From: Streptomyces sp. Ru71
GTDB lineage: Bacteria; Actinomycetota; Actinomycetes; Streptomycetales; Streptomycetaceae
DNA length: 55,361 nucleotides
NCBI RefSeq assembly: GCF_002920535.1
Contig: NZ_PQSS01000051.1
Coordinates: 1-55,361, forward strand
Direction of reading: 5' to 3'
Part shown: piece after piece, positions 41,855 through 49,583 of the stretch
Numbering within the stretch: the first letter of the stretch is position 1
How the letters are laid out: every line of letters starts with the position of its first letter
Position numbers and translations under genes: made by a program
The notes under the pieces: generated by a model
The model's input: only the letters and a program-made list of their open reading frames with translations
What the model was told of the DNA's origin: nothing
The model's database searches: none

Positions 41855-43189
41855 TCAGTGGCGCAGCAGCACGCGCCGGGTGGCGCGGGCCAGCCGCACC
41901 GCCGGGCGGTGGGCGCGCGGCCGGGGCCCCGACCGGTCCCGCCACCACACGCGCAGCTCGCGCCGCGCCCGGCCGTCCAGGCCCGCTGCGGTGTGCAGCA
42001 GCGACCCGGCGAAGTCCAGCGCGTCCCGGCGGTAGCCGCCGCTCATCGGGTGCTGCCGGGCGTACGCGAGGAACGCCGGGCGGTAGGCGTCGCCGAGGAT
42101 GACCGGCAGCTCCGGGGCGACCTTGGCGACCACGTCCGCCCGCTTCGCGGCCAGCGCCCGCGCCTGCACCTTCAGCCGCGCCCGGTCGAACCCCTCCGGC
42201 ACGGGTGTGCCCGCGACCAGCGCGGACAGCAGCGCGGCCTGCGCGAGACCGAGCCGCGCCCTGGTCGCGCCGGGCACGGGCTCGTGCGGCGCCGCGGCGT
42301 GGGCCGGCTCCCGGCCGCCGTCCGGGCGCGGGTCGCGGGAGGCGCCGGGTGCGTCCGCCGCCGTACGGCCGCGCCGCACCGCCCGCCGGATGGACGCCAG
42401 CTCACGCTCCAGCTCGGCCGGTTCGGGGAAGTTGTCGTCCCGCTCCAGCAGGACGCCCGGCGGGCTGGTGCGGGAGGCGAGGTCGGTCAGGATGTCCAGC
42501 ACCGGCTGCGGCACCGGGTGCGCGTGGCTGTCGTGCCAGACGCCGTCCCGCTCGACGCCGCCCGCGACATGGACGTACGCCAGAGCCTCCACCGGCAGGT
42601 CGGCGAGCGCCTTGGCCGGGTCCTCGCCGCGGTTGACATGGTTGGTGTGCAGGTTCGCCACGTCGATCAGGAGCCGGACCCCGGTGCGGTCGGCCAGTTC
42701 GTACAGGAACTGGCCCTCCGTCAGCTCCTCGCCGGGCCAGGCGAACAGCGCGGCGATGTTCTCCACGGCGAGCGGCACGGGCAGGGCGTCCTGGGCGATG
42801 CGCACGTTCTCGCACAGCACGTCGAGCGCGTCCCGGGTGCGCGGCACCGGCAGCAGGTGGCCGGCCTCCAGCAGGGGCGAGGCGGTCAGCTCGCCGCCCG
42901 CCCGCACGAACGCGATGTGCTCGGTGACCAGCGGCGACCCCAGCGCCTCGGCCCGCTCGGCGAGTGCGGCGAGCCGGTGCGCGTCGGGCCGGTCGGCGCC
43001 GCCGAGGCCCAGTGACACACCGTGCGGTACGACGGTCACGCCCCGCTCGCGCAGCCGCCGCAGCGACTCGGGCAGGTGGCCGGGGCAGACGTTCTCCGCC
43101 ACGACCTCGACCCAGTCGATCCCGGGCATGCGCTCCACGGCCTCGGCGATCTCCGGCCGCCACCCGATGCCCGTGCCCAGTCGCTCCAT
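41855..43189 (-). CDS. DUF692/MNIO enzyme with BufC-like C-terminal domain
   Basis: 444 residues. ATG 43189 is favoured because GAGGAGG lies 7 nt upstream; a GTG 18 nt earlier is possible. Residues 1 to about 275 form the DUF692 TIM barrel of multinuclear non-haem iron oxidative enzymes (MbnB, BufB, TglH): GTGIGWRPEI, VVPHGVSLGLGG, VTEHIAF, VENIAALFAWPGEEL, DVANLHTN, YVHVAGG and ERDDNFP supply His/Asp/Glu/Asn ligands. Known members oxidatively modify Cys or other residues in ribosomal peptides. A Pro/Ala linker (about 280-310) leads to a helical domain with LPVILGDAYRPAFLAYARQH, resembling the BufC/DUF2063 partner. The target peptide is not obvious nearby. Confidence 0.8.
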   Translation of the reverse strand: MERLGTGIGWRPEIAEAVERMPGIDWVEVVAENVCPGHLPESLRRLRERGVTVVPHGVSLGLGGADRPDAHRLAALAERAEALGSPLVTEHIAFVRAGGELTASPLLEAGHLLPVPRTRDALDVLCENVRIAQDALPVPLAVENIAALFAWPGEELTEGQFLYELADRTGVRLLIDVANLHTNHVNRGEDPAKALADLPVEALAYVHVAGGVERDGVWHDSHAHPVPQPVLDILTDLASRTSPPGVLLERDDNFPEPAELERELASIRRAVRRGRTAADAPGASRDPRPDGGREPAHAAAPHEPVPGATRARLGLAQAALLSALVAGTPVPEGFDRARLKVQARALAAKRADVVAKVAPELPVILGDAYRPAFLAYARQHPMSGGYRRDALDFAGSLLHTAAGLDGRARRELRVWWRDRSGPRPRAHRPAVRLARATRRVLLRH

Positions 43190-43298
43190 GGGTCCCCTCC
43201 TCGTCACTCACCGTGGGCGGTCGCTGTGACGGGGGTATGGCCCCGGCATCGGGCGGCGAACCGCGCGGGGGCGGTCTTCAGAGCAACATTTGAGCTTT

Positions 43299-43602
43299 GG
43301 CGGGGGTGGGCGCTGGGCGCTGGGCGGCCACGGGTTCGCCTGCGGCGGGCTGTGCCGGTTGTGTTGTGGCTGGGCGCGCGGTTTCCGCGCCACGTGTTCG
43401 CCTGCGGCGGCCCGTGCGGGTGGGTGGGTGGCTGGTCGCGCAGTTCCCCGCGCCCCTTTATGCCTGCGGCGGCCCGTTGCTGTTGCGTCGTGGCTGGTGT
43501 AGCGCCTTGTGCCGGTGGTCACTGCGGGGCCGCGGTGGGGGGTGTCCGTCCTCGGTCCGGCCCGCTGTCTCCGACGCGGTGAGGGTTGGCGGTGCCGGCC
43601 GC
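43299..43602. repeat. Intergenic repeat array, copy B (inverted relative to 1-205)
   Basis: Read in reverse complement from 43602, this follows 1-205 closely, including the ggccggcaccgcc start, the GGGCCGGACCGAGGACGGA block and the 63-bp unit with GGGGCGCGGGGAACTGCGCG. GGGCCGCCGCAGGC cores lie at about 43475, 43413 and 43350 on the minus strand, 62 nt apart. It fills the 489-nt gap between the PTH2-like stop and the MNIO start; no gene is seen there. Confidence 0.75.
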
Positions 43603-43678
43603 TGCGGGCGGACACCCCCCACCCCGCCCCCTCCCGCCGTGCGCGACTGCGGGCCGCCATCGGCCGCCGTGGTGGGGG

Positions 43679-44395
43679 TCAGCGCAGGGCCGGGTGGTCC
43701 GCTACGACCGTGCAGCTGCCCGGGGCGATCTCGGTGAAGCCCGCGTCCCGGACCAGGGGCAGTCGGCTGGTGGTCAGGTCGCGCCACTGTGCGGGGTCGG
43801 CCGTGCGCACCGCGAGGGGGAAACCGGCGTCCCGCCACGTGGCCCGCTCCTCGTCCGACAGCTCCCACCAGGCCAGCTGGGCGCCGTGCCCGGCCTGGGC
43901 CATCGCCTTGCCGGCCGACATCTCCACCTCGGGGCTCATCCACAGCACGGGCTCGGCCAGGTCCGGCCCGGCGGGCGGCTCCGGGTCGTCCAGCTCGGTG
44001 CCGGAGACCTGCAGCTTGGCCAGGTCCTTCGGCCAGCCGTCCAGCGGCACCGGCGGGAACACCCGCACCTCGGCCGACTTGCCGGTGACCGTGATGCCCG
44101 GCAGCGCCTCGGCCCGCCGCCACTCCGCGCCGCGCGCCCGGCGCACCACCTTGCGGATGCGCGCGTCCTGCCAGTCCCGGATGGCCTGCGCCCACTCGCC
44201 GTCGCCCAGCGAACGCTCGTCGCTCAGCATCACCAGCACGGCCCGCGCCGCCGTCTCAAGGGCGTCGGTCCGGGCGGGCGGCGCGGCCTTCTCCAGCCGC
44301 ACCACCAGCGGCAGCACATACTGCGGGGCGAGGTCGCGCGCGGTGGGCTCGGAGCGGAAGGGGCTGTCCTGCACGGGAGTGGGTTCAGTGTTCAC
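43679..44395 (-). CDS. PTH2-family peptidyl-tRNA hydrolase-like protein
   Basis: 238 residues from GTG 44395; no strong ribosome binding site. The C-terminal 115 residues carry the PTH2 pattern: VLWMSPEVEMSAGKAMAQAG then HGAQLAWW (the Lys and the AQxGH helix), VRTADPAQWRDL and a final AGFTEIAPGSCTVVADHP. The N-terminal 110 residues are an extra helical domain (LPLVVRLEKAAPPARTDALE) not present in the minimal 115-residue family. It may free tRNA from stalled peptides. Cytoplasmic. Confidence 0.8.
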   Translation of the reverse strand: MNTEPTPVQDSPFRSEPTARDLAPQYVLPLVVRLEKAAPPARTDALETAARAVLVMLSDERSLGDGEWAQAIRDWQDARIRKVVRRARGAEWRRAEALPGITVTGKSAEVRVFPPVPLDGWPKDLAKLQVSGTELDDPEPPAGPDLAEPVLWMSPEVEMSAGKAMAQAGHGAQLAWWELSDEERATWRDAGFPLAVRTADPAQWRDLTTSRLPLVRDAGFTEIAPGSCTVVADHPALR

Positions 44396-44441
44396 GCCGT
44401 CCAGTCTGCCAAGGCGTCCCGGCGGGCCCGCCCCCGGCGTC

Positions 44442-44633
44442 TCACCCCGAGCAGGCGGTGCGCTGCGCCTCCTGCCACTCACACACCGGGCACAGCGTGA
44501 TCCCCTTGTACGACTCCGGGTACTCCGTCGGCTCACGGCACAGCACGCACTCCGCGTACGGCGGGCCGTCGGCCCTGGGCGGCCGGGTCGCGTCGATGAG
44601 GCAGTAGTCGACAGGTGCGTCGTCGTCGCTCAT
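44442..44633 (-). CDS. Small zinc-ribbon-like protein
   Basis: 63 residues, ATG 44633. Two CxxC pairs, CVLC near 29-32 and CPVC near 48-51, with a GITL turn between, make a plausible single zinc ribbon; further Cys occur at 11 and 61. The N-terminus is acidic (MSDDDAPVD). It is 46 nt upstream of the PTH2-like gene on the same strand. Function unknown. Confidence 0.75.
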   Translation of the reverse strand: MSDDDAPVDYCLIDATRPPRADGPPYAECVLCREPTEYPESYKGITLCPVCEWQEAQRTACSG

Positions 44634-44651
44634 GCGTCCAGCGTACGAGGG

Positions 44652-45524
44652 TCAGGGCCGGCCGTTCGCGGCGCCGATCAGCTCGGACACCTTGACGAAG
44701 CGGTAGCCGCGCTTGCGCAGCTCGGGCACCACGCTCCGCACCACCCGCTCGGTCGTCGGGGCCGCGCTGCGGGTGCAGTGCATGACGACCACGGACCCCG
44801 GCCGCACCCCGTCCAGCACCTGCAGGGCCACCGCGTCCGCGTCCGTCGCGAAGGCGTCCCCGCTGACCACGTCCCACTGCACGGCCGTCACCCCGGTGCC
44901 GCTGAGCTCCCGCAGGGCGTCCCGGTCGTAGCAGCCGCCGGGGAAGCGGAAGTAGGGCCGCGCGTCCTTCACCCCGGCCGCGCGGAAGGCGGCGTAGGCG
45001 CGCTCCACGTCCTCGCGCATCCGCTCCGGGGCGACCGTCGGCAGCCCGTAGCAGTCACCGGTGAACGCGTAGTGGCTGTAGGAGTGGTTGGCGATCTCGA
45101 ACAGCGGGTCGTGGTCGATGGCCCGGGCCTGCGCCGGGTACTGCTGCGCCCACCGGCCCGTCATGAACACCGTCGCCGGCACCTTCAGGGTGCGCAGCGC
45201 CTCGATCAGGCCCGGGTTGTCGAAGTGCTCGCCGGCGGCGGCGCGCGGCCCCTGGTCGGCGGTCATGTCGGCGTCGAAGGTCAGCGCGACGACCTTGCCG
45301 TGGCCGGTGCGCGGGCCGTTCTTGAACACGGGCGTCAGACCGGCCGGGCCCGGGGCGAGCGTGGGCGGCCGGGACACCGTCACCGACGGTGATGCCGCGC
45401 TCGGCGCCGGCCGGGCGGCATGCGGGCTCGCCGTGTGCGGGGTGGGGGTCCGTGCGGTCCCGCAGGCGGCGAGAGCGGCGCCGAGGGCGCACAGCGCGGT
45501 GAGACGGCGAAGGGGAGCGATCAC
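44652..45524 (-). CDS. Polysaccharide deacetylase (NodB) lipoprotein
   Basis: 290 residues from GTG 45524, which gives a compact lipoprotein leader ending LAAC (Cys 21); ATG 45554 is an alternative. A Pro/Ser/Ala linker follows. The NodB domain shows VVALTFDADMT (the Asp pair region, second Asp displaced: D-A-D), NHSYSHYAF (H-x3-H metal ligands), YFRFPGGCYD and a final SVVVMHC. It should remove N- or O-acetyl groups from wall polysaccharide on the outer face of the membrane. The stop is 18 nt before the zinc-ribbon gene. Confidence 0.87.
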   Translation of the reverse strand: MIAPLRRLTALCALGAALAACGTARTPTPHTASPHAARPAPSAASPSVTVSRPPTLAPGPAGLTPVFKNGPRTGHGKVVALTFDADMTADQGPRAAAGEHFDNPGLIEALRTLKVPATVFMTGRWAQQYPAQARAIDHDPLFEIANHSYSHYAFTGDCYGLPTVAPERMREDVERAYAAFRAAGVKDARPYFRFPGGCYDRDALRELSGTGVTAVQWDVVSGDAFATDADAVALQVLDGVRPGSVVVMHCTRSAAPTTERVVRSVVPELRKRGYRFVKVSELIGAANGRP

Positions 45525-45616
45525 CGTATGAAGATATGACCAGGAGCGGTCCATCTCGCACCGTCGGCGACCCGACGCGACGTCACATCACCCACCCGGC
45601 GTCAACAGCCGCCGCC

Positions 45617-47137
45617 CTACCCGTCGCGTCGCTTCAACGGCCGCAGCGCCGGTCCCTGGAGGATCTCGCCGTCGATCCCGAACCGGGAACCGTGGCAGGG
45701 GCAGTCCCAGGACCGCTCCGCGGCGTTGAAGTTCACCAGGCAGCCCAGGTGGGTGCAGCGGGCGGACACGGCATGGAGCTCGCCGTCGTCGTCGCGGTAC
45801 GCCGCGATCCGGTCGCCGCCCGCCCGGACCACCGCGCCCTCGCCGGGCGCGAGGTCCTCCAGGGACTTCGCCGGGCGCAGCCGGTCGCCGACGAAGTGCC
45901 GGGCGACCTTGGCCTGCGTCTTCAGGAACATCGGCGCCTCGCGCACCGCCGTGCCCAGCCGGCGCGGGTCGTACAGCCCGCTCCACGCGCACTTCTCGCC
46001 CCGGATCAGCGCCGTCAGCAGCCGCCCGGCCATCATCCCGCCGCTCAGCCCCCAGCCGCCGAAGCCGGTCGCCACGTACGTGTGCCGGGCACCGGGGTGC
46101 AGCGGGCCGACCATCGGCACGGTGTCCGTGGGGTCGTTGTCCTGCGTGGCCCAGCGGTGGGTGACGTAGACGCCGGGGAAGTGCGCGGCCGCCCAGTCGG
46201 TCAGCTCCTCGAAGAGCGCCGGCACGTCACCGGTGCCGGGGGTGAAGTGCTGGCCGGTGACCACCAGGAAGCGCTGGCCGTCGCCGTACGGCGCGGTCCG
46301 CACCGACCGCGTGTTCTCGTCCGGCGTGATGTACATGCCCTCCGGGTCCCGGTCGGCGGGGAGCGTCCCGGCCACGACCAGCTCGCGGCGCGGCGAGAGC
46401 CGGGTGAACAGCAGCGCCCGGTCGAACACCGGGTAGTGCGTGGCGACGACCACCTCGCGCGCGGTCACCGTGACCCCCGCGTCGGTCGTCATCCGGCACG
46501 GCTCGCCCTCGCTCAGCCCGGTCACGCGCGTGTACTCGTGGATCCGCCCGCCGTGCGCGACCAGGTCGTCGGCGAGCGCGAGCAGGTACTTGCGCGGATG
46601 GAACTGCGCCTGCCCGGTCACCTTCACCGCACCCGCCACCGGGAACGGCAGCCCGGTCTCCGTCACGAACGACGCCGGCAGCCCCGCCTCCTTCGCCGCC
46701 CGCGCCTCGGCCCGCAGCTCCTCGACCCGGCCGCTGTCGCGCACGTAGGTGTAGGCGCTGCGCTCCTCCCAGTCGCAGTCGATGCCCAGCTCGGCCACGA
46801 TCCCGGCGGCCCGCTCGATCGCCTCGGACTGCGAGCGGGCGTACAGCCGTGCGCCCTCGGCGCCCCGGGTGCGCCGCAGTTTGTCGTAGACGAGGGTGTG
46901 CAGGGCGCTGACCTTGGCGGTGGTGTGCCCGGTCACCCCGGCCGCGATCCGGTCGGCCTCCAGCACGGCCACGCCGAGCCCGGCGCGGGTCAGCTCCCAC
47001 GCCGTGCTCAGCCCGGCCACGCCGCCGCCGATCACGGCCACGTCGACGGTCAGGTCCTCCGCCAGCGCGGGCCGAGGGCTGCCGCCGGGCTCCGTCTGCA
47101 GCCAGTACGAGCCGCTGACCTGCTGTTTCCGCGTCAT
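45617..47137 (-). CDS. FAD-dependent oxidoreductase with C-terminal Rieske domain
   Basis: 506 residues from ATG 47137 (alternative ATG at 47164). It starts with an N-terminal FAD motif VAVIGGGVAGLSTAWELTRA and a DAO-type oxidase fold, with ATGFGGWGLSGGMMAGRLL closing the flavin site. A C-terminal Rieske domain at about 415-506 has CTHLGC and CPCHGSRF as [2Fe-2S] ligands, and ends ILQGPALRPL. This is the YhfW-like fusion found in many bacteria; the substrate, likely an amine or amino acid, is unknown. Cytoplasmic. Confidence 0.9.
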   Translation of the reverse strand: MTRKQQVSGSYWLQTEPGGSPRPALAEDLTVDVAVIGGGVAGLSTAWELTRAGLGVAVLEADRIAAGVTGHTTAKVSALHTLVYDKLRRTRGAEGARLYARSQSEAIERAAGIVAELGIDCDWEERSAYTYVRDSGRVEELRAEARAAKEAGLPASFVTETGLPFPVAGAVKVTGQAQFHPRKYLLALADDLVAHGGRIHEYTRVTGLSEGEPCRMTTDAGVTVTAREVVVATHYPVFDRALLFTRLSPRRELVVAGTLPADRDPEGMYITPDENTRSVRTAPYGDGQRFLVVTGQHFTPGTGDVPALFEELTDWAAAHFPGVYVTHRWATQDNDPTDTVPMVGPLHPGARHTYVATGFGGWGLSGGMMAGRLLTALIRGEKCAWSGLYDPRRLGTAVREAPMFLKTQAKVARHFVGDRLRPAKSLEDLAPGEGAVVRAGGDRIAAYRDDDGELHAVSARCTHLGCLVNFNAAERSWDCPCHGSRFGIDGEILQGPALRPLKRRDG

Positions 47138-47178
47138 GCCGGGGCGGGTACCCCGTCCCGGCATGATCACAGCTGCCG

Positions 47179-48546
47179 CTAGCGGCCCCAGGGGCCGGTG
47201 ACCGCGAAGGTCGTGCCGGGTGTGTAGCAGTTGACGTACATCGTGTCGCCGTCGGGGGAGAAGGTGACCCCGGCGAACTCGCCCCACTCCGGCTGGTCGG
47301 GCGTGCCGATGTTCTGCCGGCCGCGGGCCATCGCGTACACCTCGCCCTGCCGGGTCACGCCGAAGACGTGCTGCGCCCCGTTGCCGTCCTCGCACACCAT
47401 CAGGCCGCCGCTGGGGGCGAGGCAGATGTTGTCCGGGGACTCGCCGGGCAGCTGCACATCGGTGTCCGGGCCGAAGACGATCACCAGGGTGAGACGGCGC
47501 CGCCGCGGGTCGTAACGCCAGATCTGGCCGTAGTGGTCGGCGCCCGAGCCGTCCTTGCTGCGCGCGAAGGACGACACGAAGTACACCGAGGAGCCGCCCC
47601 AGTAGCAGCCCTCCAGCTTCTGCGCGTGGGTGATCCCCTTCGGGCCGTAGTCCTGCAGCCGGGTCGGGGTGGTGGCGGCCAGCGGGTCGGGTACGTCCAC
47701 CCACTCGATGCCGTCGAAGCTCGCGCCGGTCTCCTGGATCGTGGACAGATCCGGCACGCCGGGCACCCGCATGGCCTGCAGACGGCCGCCCGCGCGCAGC
47801 GAACCGACGCCGCCCAGCGGCTTGTTCGGCAGGAAGCGGTAGAAGAGGCCGAACGGCTTGAGGAAGGCGTCCTCCGTCTCGTAGACGACACCGTTGTGCC
47901 GGTCGATCGCGACGGCCTCGTGCTGGAAGCGGCCCATCGCGGTCAGCGGGACGGCGCCGGTGCGGCGCGGGTCGCTCGGGTGCACCTCGAAGATGAAGCC
48001 GTGGTCCTTGGCGTAGCCGTTGGTGCCGGCCTTGTCCTCGGTCTCCTCGCAGGTCAGCCAGGTGCCCCAAGGGGTGCGGCCGCCCGCGCAGTTGACGGCC
48101 GTACCGGCGATGGCGACCCGCTCGGACAGCACGCGGCCCCGGGGATCCAGGGCCAGGGCCGTACAGCCGCCCTTGCCCGCCGGGTCGTAGGTCAGGCCCT
48201 CGACCGTGGGGACCGGGATCTTGGCGGTGGCGCGGTTCTCGTGGTTGCGCACGAGATGGGTACGGCCGTCGCGGCCGGCGAAGGCGGCCATGCCGTCGTG
48301 GTTGGAGGGGACCGGGCCCTCACCGGAGCGGAGCGGGTCGCCCTCGCGGGAGAGCACGGTGTAGCGGAATCCTTCCGGCAGGTCGAGCAGTCCGTTCGGG
48401 TCGGGGACGAGCGGGCCGTAGCCGGTGCGGCCCAGGTTCTGCGCGGCGGCGGTGCCCGCGAAGAGCTCGGACAGGGCCCCGGTGAAGGCGATGCCCGCTC
48501 CCAGGGCACTCGCTCGGGCCAGGACCTGACGTCGAGTTGCAGACAT
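47179..48546 (-). CDS. PhoX/DUF839-family secreted protein (Tat signal)
   Basis: 455 residues, ATG 48546 with AGGAAGG 10 nt upstream. The leader has a twin-arginine motif TRRQVLA and ends near AQN. The body is a DUF839 propeller as in PhoX alkaline phosphatases: SNHDGMAAF, VRNHENR, TWLTCEETED, RFQHEAVAIDR, YVNCYTPGTTFAV. PhoX enzymes bind Fe/Ca and release phosphate from organic esters; Tat export fits cofactor insertion before secretion. Closer homologues may be phosphatases or lactonase-like, so activity is inferred. The Rieske gene follows after 41 nt. Confidence 0.87.
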   Translation of the reverse strand: MSATRRQVLARASALGAGIAFTGALSELFAGTAAAQNLGRTGYGPLVPDPNGLLDLPEGFRYTVLSREGDPLRSGEGPVPSNHDGMAAFAGRDGRTHLVRNHENRATAKIPVPTVEGLTYDPAGKGGCTALALDPRGRVLSERVAIAGTAVNCAGGRTPWGTWLTCEETEDKAGTNGYAKDHGFIFEVHPSDPRRTGAVPLTAMGRFQHEAVAIDRHNGVVYETEDAFLKPFGLFYRFLPNKPLGGVGSLRAGGRLQAMRVPGVPDLSTIQETGASFDGIEWVDVPDPLAATTPTRLQDYGPKGITHAQKLEGCYWGGSSVYFVSSFARSKDGSGADHYGQIWRYDPRRRRLTLVIVFGPDTDVQLPGESPDNICLAPSGGLMVCEDGNGAQHVFGVTRQGEVYAMARGRQNIGTPDQPEWGEFAGVTFSPDGDTMYVNCYTPGTTFAVTGPWGR

Positions 48547-48676
48547 GCGGCAGTGACCTTCCTGCTGGCGGACAGGACGGGACAGGAACTAACTACTGAC
48601 GCCGCTGTGTCTACCATCTGCCGCCGTGTGCGGGAACCACGCGTGTAGCACGTGTCACCGTGCGTATCACCGCGTC

Positions 48677-49477
48677 TCACTGCTCGATGACGTGGTCCTT
48701 CGGCGTCTGGGAGTTCTGCTCGGCGCCCTTCTCCAGGAAGCGCAGCAGCTCGACCGGGATGGGCAGCACCAGCGTGGAGTTCTTCTCCGCCGCCACCGCC
48801 ATCACCGTCTGCAGCAGCCGCAGTTGCAGCGCGGAGGGCGTGTCCGCCATGGCCTGGGCGGCCTCGGCCAGCTTCTTCGACGCCTGGAACTCGGCGTCGG
48901 CGTTGATGATGCGCGCCCGCCGCTCACGGTCGGCCTCGGCCTGCCGGGCCATGGACCGCTTCATCGTGTCCGGCAGTGAGACGTCCTTGATCTCGACGCG
49001 GTCGATCTGCACGCCCCAGCCGACGGCCGGGCTGTCGATCATCAGCTCCAGCCCCTGGTTCAGCTTCTCGCGGTTGGACAGCAGATCGTCCAGCTCGCTC
49101 TTGCCGATGATCGACCTGAGCGAGGTCTGCGCCATCTGCGAGACCGCGAACCGGTAGTCCTCCACGTTGACGACCGCCGCGGAGGGGTCCACCACCTTGA
49201 AGTACACGACGGCGTCCACCCGCACGGTGACGTTGTCCCGGGTGATGCCCTCCTGGGCCGGGATCGGCATGGTCACGATCTGCATGTTGACCCGGCGCAG
49301 CCGGTCGACACCCGGCACGATCAAGGCCAGCCCCGGCTGCCGCACACCACCGCGCAGCCGGCCGAGCCGGAAGACCACTCCCCGCTCGTACTGCTTGACG
49401 ACCCGCGCCGCCGCGGTCAGGTACACCAGACCGGCCACACCGGCCGCCGCGATCGCCCCCAGCAGCTCCTGGAGCAT
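48677..49477 (-). CDS. SPFH/band-7 protein (slipin group)
   Basis: 266 residues. One membrane helix at about 7-24 (AIAAAGVAGLVYLTAAA) is followed by the SPFH domain beginning QYERGVVFRLGRLRG, with VRVDAVVYFKVVDP, and a coiled coil at about 175-215 (RQAEADRERRARIINADAEF). It ends with a polar tail. Slipins form membrane-bound oligomeric rings or microdomains; many pair with an NfeD protease, but none is adjacent here. Monocistronic. Confidence 0.92.
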   Translation of the reverse strand: MLQELLGAIAAAGVAGLVYLTAAARVVKQYERGVVFRLGRLRGGVRQPGLALIVPGVDRLRRVNMQIVTMPIPAQEGITRDNVTVRVDAVVYFKVVDPSAAVVNVEDYRFAVSQMAQTSLRSIIGKSELDDLLSNREKLNQGLELMIDSPAVGWGVQIDRVEIKDVSLPDTMKRSMARQAEADRERRARIINADAEFQASKKLAEAAQAMADTPSALQLRLLQTVMAVAAEKNSTLVLPIPVELLRFLEKGAEQNSQTPKDHVIEQ

Positions 49478-49530
49478 GGCGACCCCCTCACCGAGAGGTC
49501 CGTTTCCTCTGCTCCTGCAACGATATGCCC

Positions 49531-49567
49531 GGCCTCCGGTCCCGGGCCACGCCCGCGACCGGAGGCC
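49531..49567 (-). terminator. Hairpin terminator after the SulP/carbonic anhydrase operon
   Basis: A perfect 11-bp inverted repeat (GGCCTCCGGTC at 49531-49541 with 49557-49567), 15-nt loop, begins 16 nt beyond the SulP stop on the minus strand and precedes the slipin gene region. Confidence 0.7.
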
Positions 49568-49583
49568 GACGCTCCGGCGGGCG

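Noticed and set aside
47175..47197. Overlapping small palindromes at the PhoX-like stop codon
   Set aside because: Short GC palindromes within coding sequence are expected at this base composition.
48547..48676. PHO box upstream of the PhoX-like gene
   Set aside because: No two adjacent GTTCACC-like units could be found on either strand.
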